Of a stretch of 64,000 nucleotides of DNA, positions 44,586 to 55,990 are shown one piece after another. Numbering within the stretch: the first letter of the stretch is position 1; each line of letters starts with the position of its first letter. This stretch comes from Lycorma delicatula (taxonomy: Eukaryota > Arthropoda > Insecta > Hemiptera > Fulgoridae): NCBI RefSeq assembly GCF_047948215.1, contig NC_134464.1:33727020-33791019 (forward strand). Reading direction: 5' to 3'. The position numbers were made by a program, and so were the translations under genes. Below the pieces are notes generated by a model. The model searched no databases. It was not told where the DNA came from and was given only the letters and a program-made list of their open reading frames with translations.

Positions 44586-45914
44586 CCTACACATCATAAT
44601 GTTCTTCGGAGTTTCGAAAATTCATTAGCAAAAAACTATTTCACTCATAAGAATAAAACAAGTACTGTACGAAAGAGTACGTCAAATAGTTTTTTCCACA
44701 TATACTAGGCAGTTAGTAAACCATTTGCTCGCTAGGCGCCGACAGTAGAGAAAATGGCTGCCACAGGAAGCGAGAAGTCGTTTTGTGTGATAAAATTTCA
44801 CTTCTCAAAGTTAGTAATTTCTGTGCAACGTGCGTTTCGGTTGAAATTTCATAAGGAGCCACCAAGTGACAATTCAATTCGTGCATGGTATAAACAAGTC
44901 AGTGAAAATGGTTGCTTGTGCAAGCGAAAATCAACTGGTCGTCCATCAACCTCAGAAGTCAATGTCGAACGTGTGCGTGCAAGTTTCATTCGCAACCCGT
45001 AAAAATTGACTGCGTCTGCAGACAGAGAATTAGGAATTCCGAAAACAACAGTGTGGAGAGTTCTTCGTAAACGTTTATTATGCAAACCGTACCGTCTTCA
45101 ACTAATCCAGCGTCTTTCTGATGGAGATGGAGAAACACGTTGGCTCGATTTTTGTTTACAGTTACAGGAAAAGATGTTAGATGAAGGTTTTCTACACAAG
45201 ATAATTTTCAGCGATGAAGCTACTTTCCATATTAGCGGCTAAGTAAACCGTCATAACGTGCGAGTTTGGGGAACTGAAAATCCACTCGCTTATGTGGAAC
45301 ACATTCGGGATTCTCCGAAAATAAACGGTTTTTTTTTGCGATCTCTCGTGAGGCAGTGTATGGGCCGTTCTTTTTTATGGAAACGACAGTAACCGGCATG
45401 ATATACCTGTATGTTACAATTATGGCTTATGCCTCAGCTACTCAACGACTTCATTTTCCAGCAAGATGGTTGTCCTGCCGATTTTCATAACAAGGTTCGA
45501 CAGTACCTTAACACAACAGTACCTCGGCGCTGGATAGGACGTGCGTCTGAAGAAGACCAACACATTATGCTGTGGCCACCAAGATCACCAGACCTCACGC
45601 CATCTGATTATTTTCTCTGAGGTTATATGAAAGATAAGGTGTTTATCCCATCAATGCAGCACGCTGAGCTATAGGATAGCATAATCAATGCAATCAACTC
45701 TATCGAAAACGACATGTTAGAACGAGTTTGGCAAGAGCTAGACTCGTGTTGATGTGTGCCGTGTCACCAGAGGAGCATATATTGAACATTTATGGATTTT
45801 AAGAAAAACTGTTTTGAGTCCCTGCATCACCTCGTTTAACTTTCATTTAGCTAAATGAAATACTTTTCTTGAACTAAATTTTTGTAACTCCTAAGAACAT
45901 TATGAAACGCCCTG
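44586..45914 (+). mobile_element. Mariner-like element M1 with imperfect terminal repeats
   Basis: About 1.33 kb. The right end, read in reverse (CAGGGCGTTTCATAATGTTC then TTAGGAGTTACAAAA), matches the left end ATCATAATGTTCTTCGGAGT (44,593 on), continuing to an ATTTCA-type word about 55 bp in. A TA follows the right end at 45,915-45,916 and one precedes the left end at 44,584-44,585. It carries one transposase ORF in the plus direction, now broken. Confidence 0.75.
44754..45795 (+). pseudogene. Mariner-like DDxD transposase, defective (M1)
   Basis: Begins MAATGSEKSFCVIKFHF after GAGAAA. A first helix-turn-helix has VQRAFRLKFHKEPPSDNSI, then KRKSTGRPSTSE and a second DNA-binding part RELGIPKTTVWRVLRKRL. 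Catalytic blocks: FSDEATFHISG (first Asp), FQQDGCPADFHN (second) and WPPRSPDLTPSDYFL (third). About 46 residues separate the last two acidic residues here, longer than the 34 of classical mariners, as in long-spacing (rosa/DD41D-type) groups. Stops: TAA near 45,001 and 45,241 and TGA near 45,618. Frameshifts fall near 45,330 and 45,400 and before the C-terminal CRVTRGAYIEHL. The ends and size suggest the element was once complete. Confidence 0.88.
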
Positions 45915-45916
45915 TA

Positions 45917-46690
45917 TTTATATATTGATAATGTTATATAAATACCAGCAATTCTATTTAAATTGTAATATAAATGTAAATGGATGAAGATGTAAGATGT
46001 ATATATGAAAATATGATGTACTACCATCTAGTTATAAATAAAATTATTGTTAAAATTATCACTCAATAATTACCTTAATTAAAACTCTAATTATTATTTT
46101 CATTGTTACTGAATTTATAATTATTATTATTAGAATGTATTATTTAAAATTAATTATATTCTGAATTATGTATATTCTAATTAAGTTTTTTGAATTTTTT
46201 TAAAATTGTTAACTATGTAATTATTGTAAAACACAATTAGGTGAACATGTTTTTCTGTTCTTTTGTGTATATACAAAAACTAATGTAATAATAATAATAA
46301 TTAGTGTAATATAATTAAAACTCCAATTATTCCTTTCATTTTTATGAATCTATAATTATTATTAGTATTAAAATGTATTTATATTAAAATAGAATTCCGA
46401 ATTTTATGTATTTTAAATTTTGTTTTTTTAAAATTAATATGTAAATTGTTAACTTATAATTAATGTAATGTTATTGTATATGTTTTTATGTACCATTGTG
46501 TAAGATACAAAGGCTTTATGTGGCTGTTCTATTGCAAAAAGAAAATAAATAAATTATTATTGTTATTACACGCTAGATAGCGCTCCCTACATTGTAGGTA
46601 AGTCAAATGTAAACTGGACTTATGCTTTTAACGTTTAATAGTAAATAATTAAAATAAAAAACATATTTATATATTTATTGTTTTTCTATA
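45917..46690. other. AT-rich intergenic sequence
   Basis: Several ATT/AAT runs; a GCTAGATAGCGCTCC word at about 46,574 is typical of insect repeats. No gene. Confidence 0.45.
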
Positions 46691-47330
46691 TAATCTGAAT
46701 TTAGACACTTTTCCCAGCATTATCGTGAAGGGGAATCACATCTTTGATTAGCTGACGGCACATTTATTCCGATAAGCAGCTTTCACTTCTCCAAGAGCTG
46801 ACAGTATTACGCAGGGTTCAAAGTTTGACGTTGTGGATAAAATCGACGAGCAATACACTTTTCCGGTCCCAAAGCACAATTGCAAAGAATTTTTCAGATG
46901 AGAGAAGTGTTTTCACCTTAAAAGGGTAAGGGAGACTAAAGACTTAATACCACTCCAACTTCGCCAATCACGAATACAGTGATGAGCGCATCTCTAATTA
47001 AATCGCATGTAATTCGATGATAAAATCTATTTTCCTTTGTCGAAATAGATTCAGAACCCTTTGGCAAATTTACTGTCATACTCATTTCTGATATTGAGTC
47101 AAAAGTTTTAGACAGAACTCGCATAGACTTTGTGCACCCTAGATGCTTTGTGATAATGGAACATGCACTTTCTTGGCCGATACTTACTTCCAAAACAATT
47201 CCATCAAATGTAAGGTGCTGATCGCTTCCAGTCAGCTCACAGATCGATCGAATATTGTCTTCATTCAAACTTGACGTTGAATTTTTATTATGATTCTTAA
47301 TTTATGTAGTTTCACACCCCCTTTAAATTT
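46690..47330 (-). pseudogene. Mariner transposase relic with internal deletion
   Basis: The minus strand reads NIRSICELTGSDQHLTFDGI, VLEVSIGQESACSIITKHLG and CTKSMRVLSK (47,260-47,110), matching the second helix-turn-helix and WVPK-type linker of mariner transposases. At 46,720-46,900 it reads AIVLWDRKSVLLVDFI and PLHDNAGKS, the block before and including the second catalytic aspartate. The TGDE block and everything after LHDNA are lost. A 110-codon open frame (46,936-47,268) is therefore not an intact gene. It lies in the opposite orientation to M1 and belongs to a different lineage. Confidence 0.7.
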
Positions 47331-48230
47331 ACTGGCCCAGTCGTATGTGTACCTGACAACATCATATCCTCAAACTCCGCACGCAATTATGAAGAAAAAA
47401 TTATGTTGATGCTCTCATTCATGAGAAATGGTGGAACCTTTTGCTCTCACAAAACTGACGAGAGACACAAATGGGAACAATACCGAGCCCCTACCAGGTA
47501 AAACAATATCCCTAGGCACAATCTCGCTTATTTTAGTATGCAAACTGTGAAGATAAAAGTCCAGTTTATATCTGACTAACCTTGTACGTATTCCACACCA
47601 GTATTATCGTACGTAACGAAATTATATATTCGACAGTTGTAAAAAAGAATTTGGAGAAGAGAATTTATTTAAATTTAGTAAAAAAATAATAATAAATAGA
47701 TTTGTTATAAAATACATAACATCAATAACTAAAAGTAAATACACTAAAAAATAAAACCAATTAACAGGTAATGCTACACCTGACATGAGGTTATCAACCA
47801 CCAATAAAAAAAAGATATATGTCTTTAAAAAATATAAAAAAATAAACTCATAAAAAAAAAAATATAAAAAAAAGACTCATGTCTCACAAGGTTTCTGTTA
47901 AAAACCAAATGGTAAACTAACAAAATTTACAGTTATACCACTTAATTTTAATGTTTTCGTGCTAAAATTTAAAATTGTTCCATCTATTTATCAAAAATTA
48001 TAAGTCCTGTTGAAAATTGAACTATATTTTTACTATTTACATTTACTAACTTATAATTTTTTTCTATTTTTACTGAAATAATATAGTTTTATTAGACTAA
48101 TAATTCACAAGAATACGTTAAAATAAACAAAGTGATAAACAAATTTTGATTATACACTAAACTATTTAATTAAGTATTTTATAAACTAACTGTTCTATAT
48201 TATAAACATAACTACTGTGAACTACTTATT
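47331..48230. other. Unassigned sequence
   Basis: 47,340-47,600 is less AT-rich but has no recognised frame; the rest is AT-rich. Nothing further. Confidence 0.4.
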
Positions 48231-48239
48231 TATCCTTAA

Positions 48240-48790
48240 TTAGTTTGATTTCAAAAACCAATCTAAACATATGTGGGTACCACAAACATTACAGAACATC
48301 TTAATGTTTTAAATATGTTTTGATCAGTTATTCTACTAACACCCATCACGTTTATTTTTTAGGGAAATTTACATCTAAATACTTTTTATTAATATATGCA
48401 TTTGCGGAGTATTGTATGAACACTCAGTTTTAAACAGTGCATACAGTATTTGTTCTTTAAATGCCATGACTGTAATATGTTTATCAATTACTGTATGAAA
48501 AATGCATAAAGCATTTACAGTGCAAGTAATTAATAGCAAATCAAAAATAACTTTTTAGTACAACTTTATAGATCTTCGCAGTGGATTTTAGTAACCCCGC
48601 ATCTGATCAGACAGTCTACAAATGACTTTTCTTTGTTATAATCCACATCTACCTTACGCTTCATTAATTGCTTTGCTCTCTTCTGCTGCGGAATTATTTC
48701 CTTATTACGTTTAGCAGTCAGCATCAATAAATCTCTTCTGTCTCTCCACTTGAAGACTAAGAATTTTATTAATTACAGATGTTTTCATTT
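48240..48790 (-). pseudogene. piggyBac-type transposase, C-terminal relic
   Basis: Minus strand, several frame breaks: VFKWRDRRDLLMLTAKRNKE (about 48,750), KRKVDVDYNKEKSFVDCLIR (about 48,650), KVIFDLLLITCTVNALCIFH (about 48,540), AFKEQILYALF (about 48,450) and a cysteine-rich end FCNVCGTHICLDWF (about 48,290). The order matches the end of piggyBac-family transposases: the W(K)DKRDV strand, the PK/RVVDYN(K)x(K)SF(I/V)D motif, an ELLxxTCVVNAxxIY helix, and a C-terminal zinc-binding C-x2-C...C-x2-CF domain. The catalytic N-terminal part is missing. It may belong to the same family as the N-terminal relic at 41 kb, but the two are too far apart to be one ORF. Confidence 0.72.
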
Positions 48791-49059
48791 ATCCTAGCAA
48801 CATACTCACCGATCCGTAATTTTTTATTTTGCAATTTTTGGAGGATTAATTTTTATTTACTTGTTTAAAGTTCCTACAAGATATAATTTATATTTAATGA
48901 TAATTAATCGAATAATTTTTTTCAACAATAAGAAAAAATAAAAGTGAATAAATTTTATTACTATAGAAACACACCAGTTAATTTTCATTTCTGAAAATCA
49001 TTTTTAGATTATATACATACACACTTTTGGTCTAGTATGGAATGAAAATTTTGCTTACT

Positions 49060-49560
49060 TTACGACAGGAACCTCCTCTTTGATCCTGTTATCACGCCAG
49101 GAACTTATACAAACACGATAGGATCGGGATAAGTCGGGCGGAGATTACTCGCTTTACACTAATTATCTCACTGAGTGAGATAGGAAGGTTAATATATTTT
49201 TTTTCTAGGAACGTTGATAGATTTTTTATTTAAAAATAATAATGTAGGCTCGGGATAAGACGAATGAGTTTTGAATCAGAGTTCATATATAGTCAAGCTA
49301 GACGTGCACTTTCAATAGGGAATGGAGATAAAAAAATAGGTTCAAAGATACAACGCATACACATGGCAGGCTCGGAAGCCCGCATCCTCACCCGTGTTGA
49401 CACATCTCAAATTGCAACTTCGGGGTTACACATACACATATATACCATAGGATCGCGAGGCAGATAAGTATTTGGTGAGTAACAATCACCAAATACTTAC
49501 TTGCCAAACGTAGACAAAGTGTTTTAGCAGGAAGGAGTGGAAATTTCCCGTCAAACAATA
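49060..49560. other. Less AT-rich block with two palindromes
   Basis: Contains a perfect 19-nt palindrome TATCTCACTGAGTGAGATA (49,164-49,182), the word CGGGATAAG twice (about 49,127 and 49,251), and a hairpin at its right end. A 67-codon plus frame (49,264-49,467) has no recognised domain. Possibly a transposon terminus or an LTR; unproven. Confidence 0.35.
49459..49505. other. 47-nt hairpin
   Basis: GGCAGATAAGTATTTGGTGA pairs with TCACCAAATACTTACTTGCC across a 7-nt loop GTAACAA, with two mismatches in 20 pairs. Confidence 0.85.
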
Positions 49561-50072
49561 TTTTTTAATTATGAATTTACAAAATAATTAAAAACAGAGA
49601 CTATGCTTCATCTACTATTTACCAATATACTATAAATAAATCTTATTAAAAATTTATTTTTTTATTGAGAAGAATTCACTTTATTTATTATTTTTATAAG
49701 TTTTTAAAACTAAATTTATTTTAAAATTAAAAACGTAATACTGCATGTATTATTGTATTAGAGCACGAATGATGCACATAAGTTGAAATAGATGAATATC
49801 AAAATTTCTCCTTGAAAGTATTTTTCGATACAAAAATATAAAAAATTGAAAGACTAGAATCAAAACGTTAGAGGTCATAGGCATGTATTATATTATTTTC
49901 TATGCAACAGCCTGAAAAAAAATCACAGACTACGACCAATTAGAGGGTTATATCTTATTTGTATTATCATATAAGTTTTTATGTTTTGCTAAAACATTTT
50001 ATAATATTCTTGAGCCTTCATTCTTTTGTGTTGCCATGTCTAATTTAAATAAATTCATGCTTAATTTATTTA

Positions 50073-50534
50073 TTAGCGCGTCAAAAAACGGTTACACAAT
50101 AAATTATGCGGTAAAACTAACGATACCGGTAACGTTATTTTTAGTCCTGGGATTCCATCCGGCCCAGGACTCTTGCCGCCTTTAATCAACTTAGGCGCCT
50201 CACTCAGGTCCTGCAGCAAGAAAGGAACTATTGGTTTCACCACAATCTCCTCCTTTTGAAAGTCCATTCCTTTCGGAAACAGTTCATCAACGCCTTTCCT
50301 CAGCTCATCTTCGGTGAGGAGTGAAAACCGTCTTCCAAACTTTTTTGTGACGATACGATAGGCATCATCACCCCACGGATCAACTTCCACAGCATCACAC
50401 AGTTGCTGCCACCTGCGTTTTTTGGATGCAGCAATTGCTCCACGAAAGTTCCGTCTAGCAAGTCTTAACCTTCCGAGCTCCTCTTCGATGTTCTTATTCC
50501 GCCTCTGCGTTCTCTTGAGGCAGCGCCTACTCAT
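50073..50534 (-). pseudogene. R1-like LINE RT fragment
   Basis: A 153-codon minus frame: RLRLARRNFRGAIAASKKRR, WQQLCDAVEVDPWGDDAYRI, VTKKFGRR and then GKSPGPDGIPG. The Arg-rich linker, the W..LC..V..DPWG..Y.IV motif and the K(S/A)PGPDGIP start of the RT fingers are characteristic of R1/LOA-type non-LTR retrotransposon polyproteins. Similarity stops just after the PGPDG motif, and the tail KITLPVSLVLPHN is unrelated. The fragment thus covers only the segment between endonuclease and RT and has lost both. Its reading frame is unbroken, so it is fairly recent compared with the jockey relic next door. Confidence 0.85.
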
Positions 50535-50754
50535 CTCTACAATTCTACAATTCTCTACAATTTATATTTAAAAAATGTATGATTTATTGCCAATTTAACA
50601 ACGTTATTGTACGTCAAACGTAAAAAAAAATGTGTTTTTGACCCTATTTTTGGCGTTTTACATAGGATATCTTAGAAACTAAGAGAGATACAGTTCTGGA
50701 ACCTATTTTCTTCGATTTACCAGCTCAAAATCAATAAGAAACAATTGAATTTGC

Positions 50755-50955
50755 CCCCTAATTCACCTTCCGAGAATTTCAGAAAGCCTTAATTTACCCG
50801 GAGGAACTGAAACTCGGGCGAAATCTTTCACTCTGTATAACTCGCTAAGGAAGCGTTTACGGACCTATGTTTATATGAACTTTTTTCTTATTTTTAGCCT
50901 CTAGAATGAGTTGTCAAAGTATTGCCCTATCCTCCTGAATCATTCTGTATTTTAT
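50755..50955 (+). repeat. Dispersed repeat R, third copy
   Basis: GACCTATGTTTATATGAACT matches 33-52 of the window, and GGGCGAAATCTTTC and CTCGCTAAGGAAGCG match the reverse complement of 636-680. Ends near CATTCTGTATTTTA. It joins both halves seen separately at the window start, so it is the longest copy. Confidence 0.65.
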
Positions 50956-51636
50956 TCTTAAAACGTTCTTCTAATACCACACTCGTAAACTAGTTAACAG
51001 TATACAAAGAGCGATCTGTTATTGTCATATATAATTGTAAAAAAATTAATCCAACAATCATTAATCTGTGTAACAGTTTTTAGTTTTTTCTGAATATTTA
51101 GATGCCTTTGATGATTTGAATACAAGTTGAAGCGTAGATAATAGAATGGATACAGAATTATCTTAAAATTCTTATTTACTAGTAAAAAAAAAATACAGTA
51201 AACCATTTAGTTTTATTATTCATAATAAGAACACAATTTTTTTGGATAACCTTCAGCTCTGTTTGAAAATTTCAATATTTTGAATTTTTAAATTGCATTC
51301 GCACCTCTTCTTATCAAAACTAAAAATATTTCATTCTTTAAAAAAAGAAACTAGAACTGTAGAAGGATTAAAAAATGCAAAGTTACTCAACATTCAAATA
51401 AATGATTTTTTCAATCTTGCTGCAAGATGTTGCAGTGTACTTCACCTTCCATTGTAGCACCCTTGTATACATTAGCATAAAACAAGCATTTAAAATAAAA
51501 TTTAAAAACAATATTTTCAAGAAAATTTAAACAAATTTTGCTTCTAAATAAAAAAAACTTAATATTTTTTTAACCGTAATACTAATAATTTGAATAATCA
51601 GTCCTCATTAAGTCCTGACTATGTTTGTTTTGGGTA
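50956..51636. other. AT-rich intergenic sequence
   Basis: No supported gene. Confidence 0.5.
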
Positions 51637-51650
51637 GATTACATCAAACA

Positions 51651-51946
51651 ACCCACCAGGTTGGTATAGTGGTGAACGCGTCTTCCCAAATCAGCTGATT
51701 TGGAAGTCGAGAGTTCCAGTGTTCAAGTCTAAGTAAAGGCAGTTACTTTTATACGGATTTGAATACTAGATCGTGGATACCAGCGTACTTGGGTGGTTGG
51801 GTTTTTATTAACCACACATCTCAGCAATGGTCGACCTGAGACTGTACAAGGCTACATTTCATTTACACTCATACATATCACCCTCACTCATCCTCTGAAG
51901 TAATATCTGAACGGTAATTCCCGGAGGCTAAACTGGATTAAAGAGA
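51651..51946 (+). mobile_element. SINE S1 (young copy, with TSD)
   Basis: ACCCACCAGGTTGGTATAGT head, TTCAAGTCTAAGT B-box region, GAATACTAGATCGTGGATAC, AACCACACATCTCAGCAATG and GGTAATTCCCGGAGGCTAAA end. Flanked by GATTACATCAAACA (51,637-51,650) and GATTATATCAAACA (51,947-51,960): one mismatch in 14. Confidence 0.88.
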
Positions 51947-52036
51947 GATTATATCAAACAGATTATCCAGGTAATATTTATATATAATTCAAAATGAGTG
52001 TATGATTATAAAAACAATATGATTTATACCGATTTA

Positions 52037-53374
52037 CAGGTTAACATAAAAGAATGGTGCGGTTTTGAACATGGTTTAAATTAAAAACAGAATTACTTAC
52101 AGTTTATGATTTTATTTTTCAAATTTGTCGTCTCAAACATATTTTTAAGTAATTAATATATTTCAATATGTGCGTCCTTAGTCGCTCGATAAATGCCCAA
52201 ACGATACTCAACTTCTCTCCAAACATTAGTTAACATTTCTTCGTTAATGGTTGTCATTGCTTCATTAATCCTGTTTTTTAAGTGGTTTAGGTCGCGAATT
52301 TTTTTGTGTATAAACAACCCTTTTGATGTACCCCCACAAGAAAAAATCGCAAGGTGTCAGGTCTGGACTCCTTGGAGGCCAAAGTATGATTCCTTGCCGG
52401 CCTATCCATCGATCTCCAAATTTTTCGTTCAAAGCGTCCGTGACCGATGCGTCAGTGAAGTGCGGGGGAGCACCATCTTGTTGGAAATGAAGTCGATGAA
52501 TGTTTTCGAGTTCATCCAGATGAGGAAAGTAATAATTGGTTAACATGTCAAGATACACAACTCCATTAATTGTTTTTTCAGCAAAGAAGAAAGGCCGTAT
52601 TACACGATTTTTCATCACACTACACCAAACATTTACTTTAGGCGAATCGCGTTGTTTCTCAATAATTGCGTGTGGGTTTTCAGAGCCCCATATTCGTGAA
52701 CTGTGTCTGTTAACACATCCATTCACAGGGAATGTAGCTTCGTCTGTAAAAATTATATCATCTAAAAATGATTCGTTTTCACTTATTCTGTCCAACATTT
52801 CAACAGCGAAATTGTAACGTTTTACACCATCATCGGGTTTCAATTCCTGCAGTATCTGGATTTTATAAGCGTGTAATTTCAGTTTTTTATGTAAAACTTT
52901 GTGAACTGTTGATTTTGGAATACCTAATTCGACGCTTCGACGGGGCATGGACTTCCCAGGACTCTAATTGCCGATTGTCTAATTAGTTCAACGTTTCGTC
53001 TGGTACACTTGGTTTACCGGTTGATTTCTGTTTCTTAATTGATCCAGTTTCTTCGAATTGTTTGAACCAACGTGTTATGTTATTTTTGTGTGGTGAATCT
53101 CTTCCGAATTCACGTCGAAACGCACGTTGAACTAAAATTACGGATTTTAATTCAGCCATCAATAAAACACACTTTGCTTTGTCTTTATCCGAGAACATAG
53201 TAACTCACTAAACTCACCGCAACAACAATACAAGAACTGACGTTGTGGTTATAACTGCTGATAAACAAACTTTTGGGTTGGAGGCTTTCAGGGATACCAA
53301 TATAACATCTAGAAATTTCCCTACAATCTTCCTATGAATTACTGAAACCGCACCATTCATTTATGATAATCCTG
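52037..53374 (-). mobile_element. Complete mariner-like element M2 with TA duplication
   Basis: 1,338 bp between TA dinucleotides at 52,035-52,036 and 53,375-53,376. Terminal inverted repeats of about 30 bp: CAGGTTAACATAAAAGAATG at the left and, read in reverse, CAGGATTATCATAAATGAAT at the right, both followed by GGTGCGGTTT. It encodes one transposase on the minus strand. Size and arrangement are those of an autonomous Tc1/mariner element; only the ORF is damaged. Confidence 0.9.
52153..53198 (-). pseudogene. Mariner-like DDxD transposase, three frameshifts (M2)
   Basis: Starts MFSDKDKAKCVLLMAELKS at 53,198. First helix-turn-helix: VQRAFRREFGRDSPHKNNI, then KKQKSTGKPSVPDET. Frame changes occur near 52,985 and 52,945 within the second DNA-binding part (ELGIPKSTVHKVLHKKLKL follows). 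Catalytic blocks: FTDEATFPVNG (first Asp), FQQDGAPPHFTDAS (second), WPPRSPDLTPCDFFLWGY (third), with about 42 residues between the last two acidic residues. All catalytic residues are still present. A third frame change near 52,300 (extra A in an A-run) separates the C-terminal RINEAMTTINEEMLTNVW and IYRATKDAHIEIY-stop. Close in architecture to M1 but clearly a different lineage. Confidence 0.92.
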
Positions 53375-53589
53375 TATAAGCTTAAATTCAAAAAATGGTG
53401 GATTGATCTGAATGTTGATACTGAAATTATAGAATTTAAACGTAAGTTTATGAAAATAAGTAATTTCTTTCTTTTTACAGTATCATTTGAAGTAAATAGT
53501 GTTTTTCTTACCTTTCCGTAAATAATTTTAAACCTTAAATTAGTTCTCATAATTAATTTAATTAATTCATATATTTTATTTCTAGTTCA

Positions 53590-54660
53590 ACAAATCGGCA
53601 GTCTGGTAGGCCTACTAACTAAATTTCAAAACTCTGTTAATAACAAAATTTCTGCGAATTTGAACCATCAATGGTCTTGTGAATCAGCAGCAAGAATATG
53701 AAAATATGATTATTTCTGAATAGTTGAACATTATCCTACTTTTAGATAATTCACTTTATCGAAATTATTTTAATCGTCATGGTTATTCCGTCTACACTAC
53801 CAATCATTCGGATGACAGAGTGCATGGTGGTACTGCGGGTCATATCTAAAATATAACAAAAATCGTCAGTTATCTGCATTCAGCACCAATCATATGCAAG
53901 CGACTTCAGTTGAGATCTTAGATTGGCTTTGTCCTCTCAGATTGTCTGGATCTACTGTCCTTCTTGACACACCATCTCGGATATCTTATTTTCTCAGTTT
54001 TTCAAAACGGTAGATTCCCGTTTTATGACAGGAGTGACTGGAACGCTAAGCACCTGCACTGAGGCTCTCAAGTAATAAAAGCTAAAGGGATGGTTTTAAA
54101 TGATTGTATCATCGAAATTCATCTAAAAGTGATCTTAAGGTTGCAACATACTGGCCGACAAATCCAACAAAAATCCGGGGATTATTGGATTTTCTTAAAA
54201 TGTTCGAGTTTCTTCTTTTTACACTCATTTTAAGAACGACTATGATTCTATGTCAGATCATTCAGCTATTCTCCTTACTGTTTGTACGACGGTGATAAAG
54301 AGATAGATATCCCTGGCTCTGCACAGTAATAGAACTGACTTGAAATCTTATTAAAACCGGATAGAAAGCGGGTTAAGTTTGAATGTTTCTCTCCAATACC
54401 CTGATGATATGGATAGCAGGAAGTAGCATGGCATTCACCACCGGAGAAATTATATAAGGGGTGAGAAGGCTCAACCTACCCAAGGTAAGTAATGGTTCTA
54501 AAAACTGCTAAAAGATGGCTTAGGAGGAAGTGAAAATGTTATAGAAATTCAGAAGACAAAAAACAGCAGTCTCGTTGGTTGAAAAGGCCTCTACAAATAA
54601 TTAACAATGAGACGTTTAAGAATTATCTTGAAAATTTTCCTCTTTACATATAACGTCTTT
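53590..54660 (+). pseudogene. Jockey-like LINE endonuclease region, degenerate (copy J4)
   Basis: Frame-shifting translation matches the jockey-clade endonuclease: STNHMQATSVEILDWL near 53,890, VATYWPTNPTKIRGLLDFL near 54,140-54,200 and SMSDHSAILLTV near 54,250 (the S-D-H catalytic block). The linker to the RT follows: LHSNRTDLKSY near 54,320 and NNETFKNYLENFPLY near 54,610. Many stops. Similarity stops near 54,660. The copy at 63-64 kb has the same ISVEILDWL block. Confidence 0.82.
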
Positions 54661-55990
54661 CCCCCTAATTTCACGGAACTTTACTTTAATATCTTATAAA
54701 AATCGGAAGTCGTATTTGGCCTTACCTTCTTAACAGATACAAAGAGAGAGGAAATAAAACAAGATCTCGTTTTCCTCGGTCAATAATTATAGTTATTACT
54801 GTAAACAGTTACCAGAAGTATTCTTTTTGTTACATTTCAGTTTCAAAAAAAATTAAAGCTAAAGGGCAAGGGTTCTGGTTCAGCGACTTAGTTAAACTCA
54901 TTTTGTACCCATTAAGTTAATTTATCTCTTCTCCTGCTTGTACGGAATTATATTTCAACAATGTTACTTGTTTTATTGAAACTTGAGAAATAAACTTATT
55001 TTAATTAGACATAGTAATTTATACGATTGAAACTTTAGTAAGGAATGCTATTTCTTTACTTGAAAAAAGGAAAAGTAATTAGATTAAAATTTAACCCACT
55101 TTAATTTTGGTAAAACTTTTTTTTTCATTTAAAAAAAATCAGTATGCAACTTATTAAAAGATAAATTTAATGAAAAATAATTTAATTAAATGAAATTAAA
55201 ATTAATATAAGTAAAAGTTTTTGTAACTTTGATTTTTTTTTTTTAATTTGAACTGACGTTTTTCGCCACTTATCATCTGGTAAATTAATGAATTTTTGGT
55301 GATTTATAAATCAAATAAAATTTTTAACAACTTCATACATTCTTTCCTTTAGTACTTTAACGAAGGATCTCATTTAAAATAATAAGTAAGATTTATTATT
55401 TATTCTTTAGCTTGTGAAATAATATATTTTAATCTATTCGAGGTGTTATACTTACTTTTATAGTAGGTGTTATACTAACATAATTGTATATGGTTTATGA
55501 ATAGATAAAAAATATTTACTAAAAATAAATAGGACTTATGTTGAATATATAATTAAATAATTAAAAAAGCTGCCAAAGTATTGTATGACTTTATTGGCTA
55601 TTTTTAACAAAAAAAAAAAAAAGAAGAATTAGAGACAAATAAACGGGATATATACTTTTAGAGATGGGAAATAAATTATAAGAAAAGTTTTTTTGAAAAT
55701 ATACACGTATAAGTTAAGCTTATTAAGTTTGCTTAAGTAAAGTTTCTTCTAATCTAATCTTCTATAAAGGCTAAAATAAGAAATAAAAAATTTTCAAAAT
55801 TAGTTTCTTCAGTTTAGCTCCGGAGTCCATCATATAAAAAAATTGTAGACGGCATCCTCACGCTCAAAGTCTGAGGACAATCATGTAAGGTAAAATGAAG
55901 CGAACTATCTACGGAAAGTAATGATCTCATCTCAATGAAGAGGATTCTGACGAGGAGATAGCAGTGTTACAGGAAACCATAGGATAGGAC
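54661..55990. other. AT-rich sequence separating two jockey segments
   Basis: AT-rich and without recognisable coding from 54,700 to about 55,810; 55,820-55,990 is less AT-rich and may be LINE-derived, but I could not align it. Either an insertion into one LINE or the gap between two LINE copies. Confidence 0.4.

Noticed and set aside
52193..52817. Plus-strand frames of 116 and 93 codons
   Set aside because: Shadows of the minus-strand M2 transposase.
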